Positions 63,798 through 64,000 of a stretch of DNA of 64,000 nt are shown here, one piece after another (positions within the stretch are counted from its first letter, which is position 1; the number at the start of each line of letters is the position of its first letter). The position numbers and the translations under genes are program-made. Source of the DNA: Corallium rubrum (taxonomy: Eukaryota; Cnidaria; Anthozoa; Scleralcyonacea; Coralliidae). The stretch covers positions 14,877,419-14,941,418 of the forward strand of contig OZ036004.1 of assembly GCA_964035015.1 (NCBI GenBank), read 5' to 3'. The notes below the pieces were generated by a model, which was given only the letters and a program-made list of their open reading frames with translations, ran no database searches and was not told the DNA's origin.

Positions 63798-63917
63798 AAT
63801 GTAATGTAATGTAATGTAATGTAATGTAATGTAATGTAATGTAATGTAATGTAATGTAATGTAATGTAATGTAATGTAATGTAATGTAATGTAATGTAAT
63901 GTAATGTAATGTAATGT
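63798..63917 (+). repeat. (TAATG)n microsatellite
   Basis: About 24 units directly after the LINE 3' end and directly before a PLE fragment; it could be the LINE tail. Confidence 0.95.
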
Positions 63918-64000
63918 TAATCCGCCTTGCAGTAAAAGCGTGAAAACAAACGTAGCACGAAAATTCCTGAGCCTTGTTGACAGACACTTTCCACCATCCC
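63918..64000 (+). pseudogene. PLE-related fragment at the window edge
   Basis: Reads [19 protein letters not shown] then VDRHFPPS, the same motif string as the minus copy at 57225-57472. Cut by the window end. Confidence 0.6.

Noticed and set aside
63754-63987. Minus-strand ORF with LHYIT repeats
   Set aside because: Translation of the TAATG microsatellite.

Overview
The window looks like repeat-dense intergenic DNA of an invertebrate animal. An anthozoan cnidarian such as a stony coral is the best guess. That guess is an inference from family content, not from a marker gene: Penelope-like elements (PLEs) with hammerhead ribozymes, Crypton/tyrosine-recombinase proteins, THAP, RING and SAM-like exons, GT-AG introns and (TTAGGG)2 motifs. 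I see no rRNA, no ordinary tRNA gene, no CRISPR and no bacterial-style operon. Nearly everything supportable is mobile or derived from mobile elements.

Layout. 1-1.9 kb: a short TATA-driven RING-finger ORF with a premature stop. 1.89-5.82 kb: a terminal-inverted-repeat (TIR) element with small convergent spliced genes and a nested foldback element. 7.1-10.2 kb: a complete-length but broken PLE on the minus strand, with inverted end repeats, a 13-bp target duplication, hammerhead cores at both ends and a 302-bp palindromic MITE inside its endonuclease. 11.3-15.6 kb: MITEs, a second foldback element, a THAP exon and a tRNA-derived SINE. 16.3-20.9 kb: a 4.55-kb DNA transposon (about 295-bp TIRs, 9-bp target duplication) with a 537-residue transposase-like ORF, sitting in a decayed KIAA1958/Crypton-like gene. 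21-24 kb: hairpin and microsatellites. 24.0-26.7 kb: a 2.65-kb (CAACTA)n/(CAA)n array.

26.8-34.0 kb: a two-exon superfamily-3 (SF3) helicase gene whose reading frame is cut by a 4.28-kb TA-flanked element built from AAGGTGTGTTA palindromes. Removing that element together with one TA would leave the frame open. 34.3-47.1 kb: the most unusual part. Two near-identical copies of a gene encoding a C2H2 finger, a tyrosine recombinase and a telobox-like Myb domain lie within large palindromes. These are made of a ~142-bp ACCGGCTAC repeat and an ~81-bp minisatellite carrying two telomeric hexamers. Copy 1 is intact; copy 2 is broken. A short sequence that closes each of these units also lies just 5' of the helicase gene. 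Helicase, recombinase and repeats may therefore be parts of one large mobile element; this is inference.

47.1-48.3 kb: tetranucleotide arrays. 49.8-64 kb: a graveyard of non-LTR retrotransposons and PLE pieces: a PLE fragment with a classic hammerhead motif, an RTE-like LINE, several CR1/L2/Jockey-like LINEs on the minus strand and one RTE-like RT on the plus strand. The window ends inside another PLE fragment.
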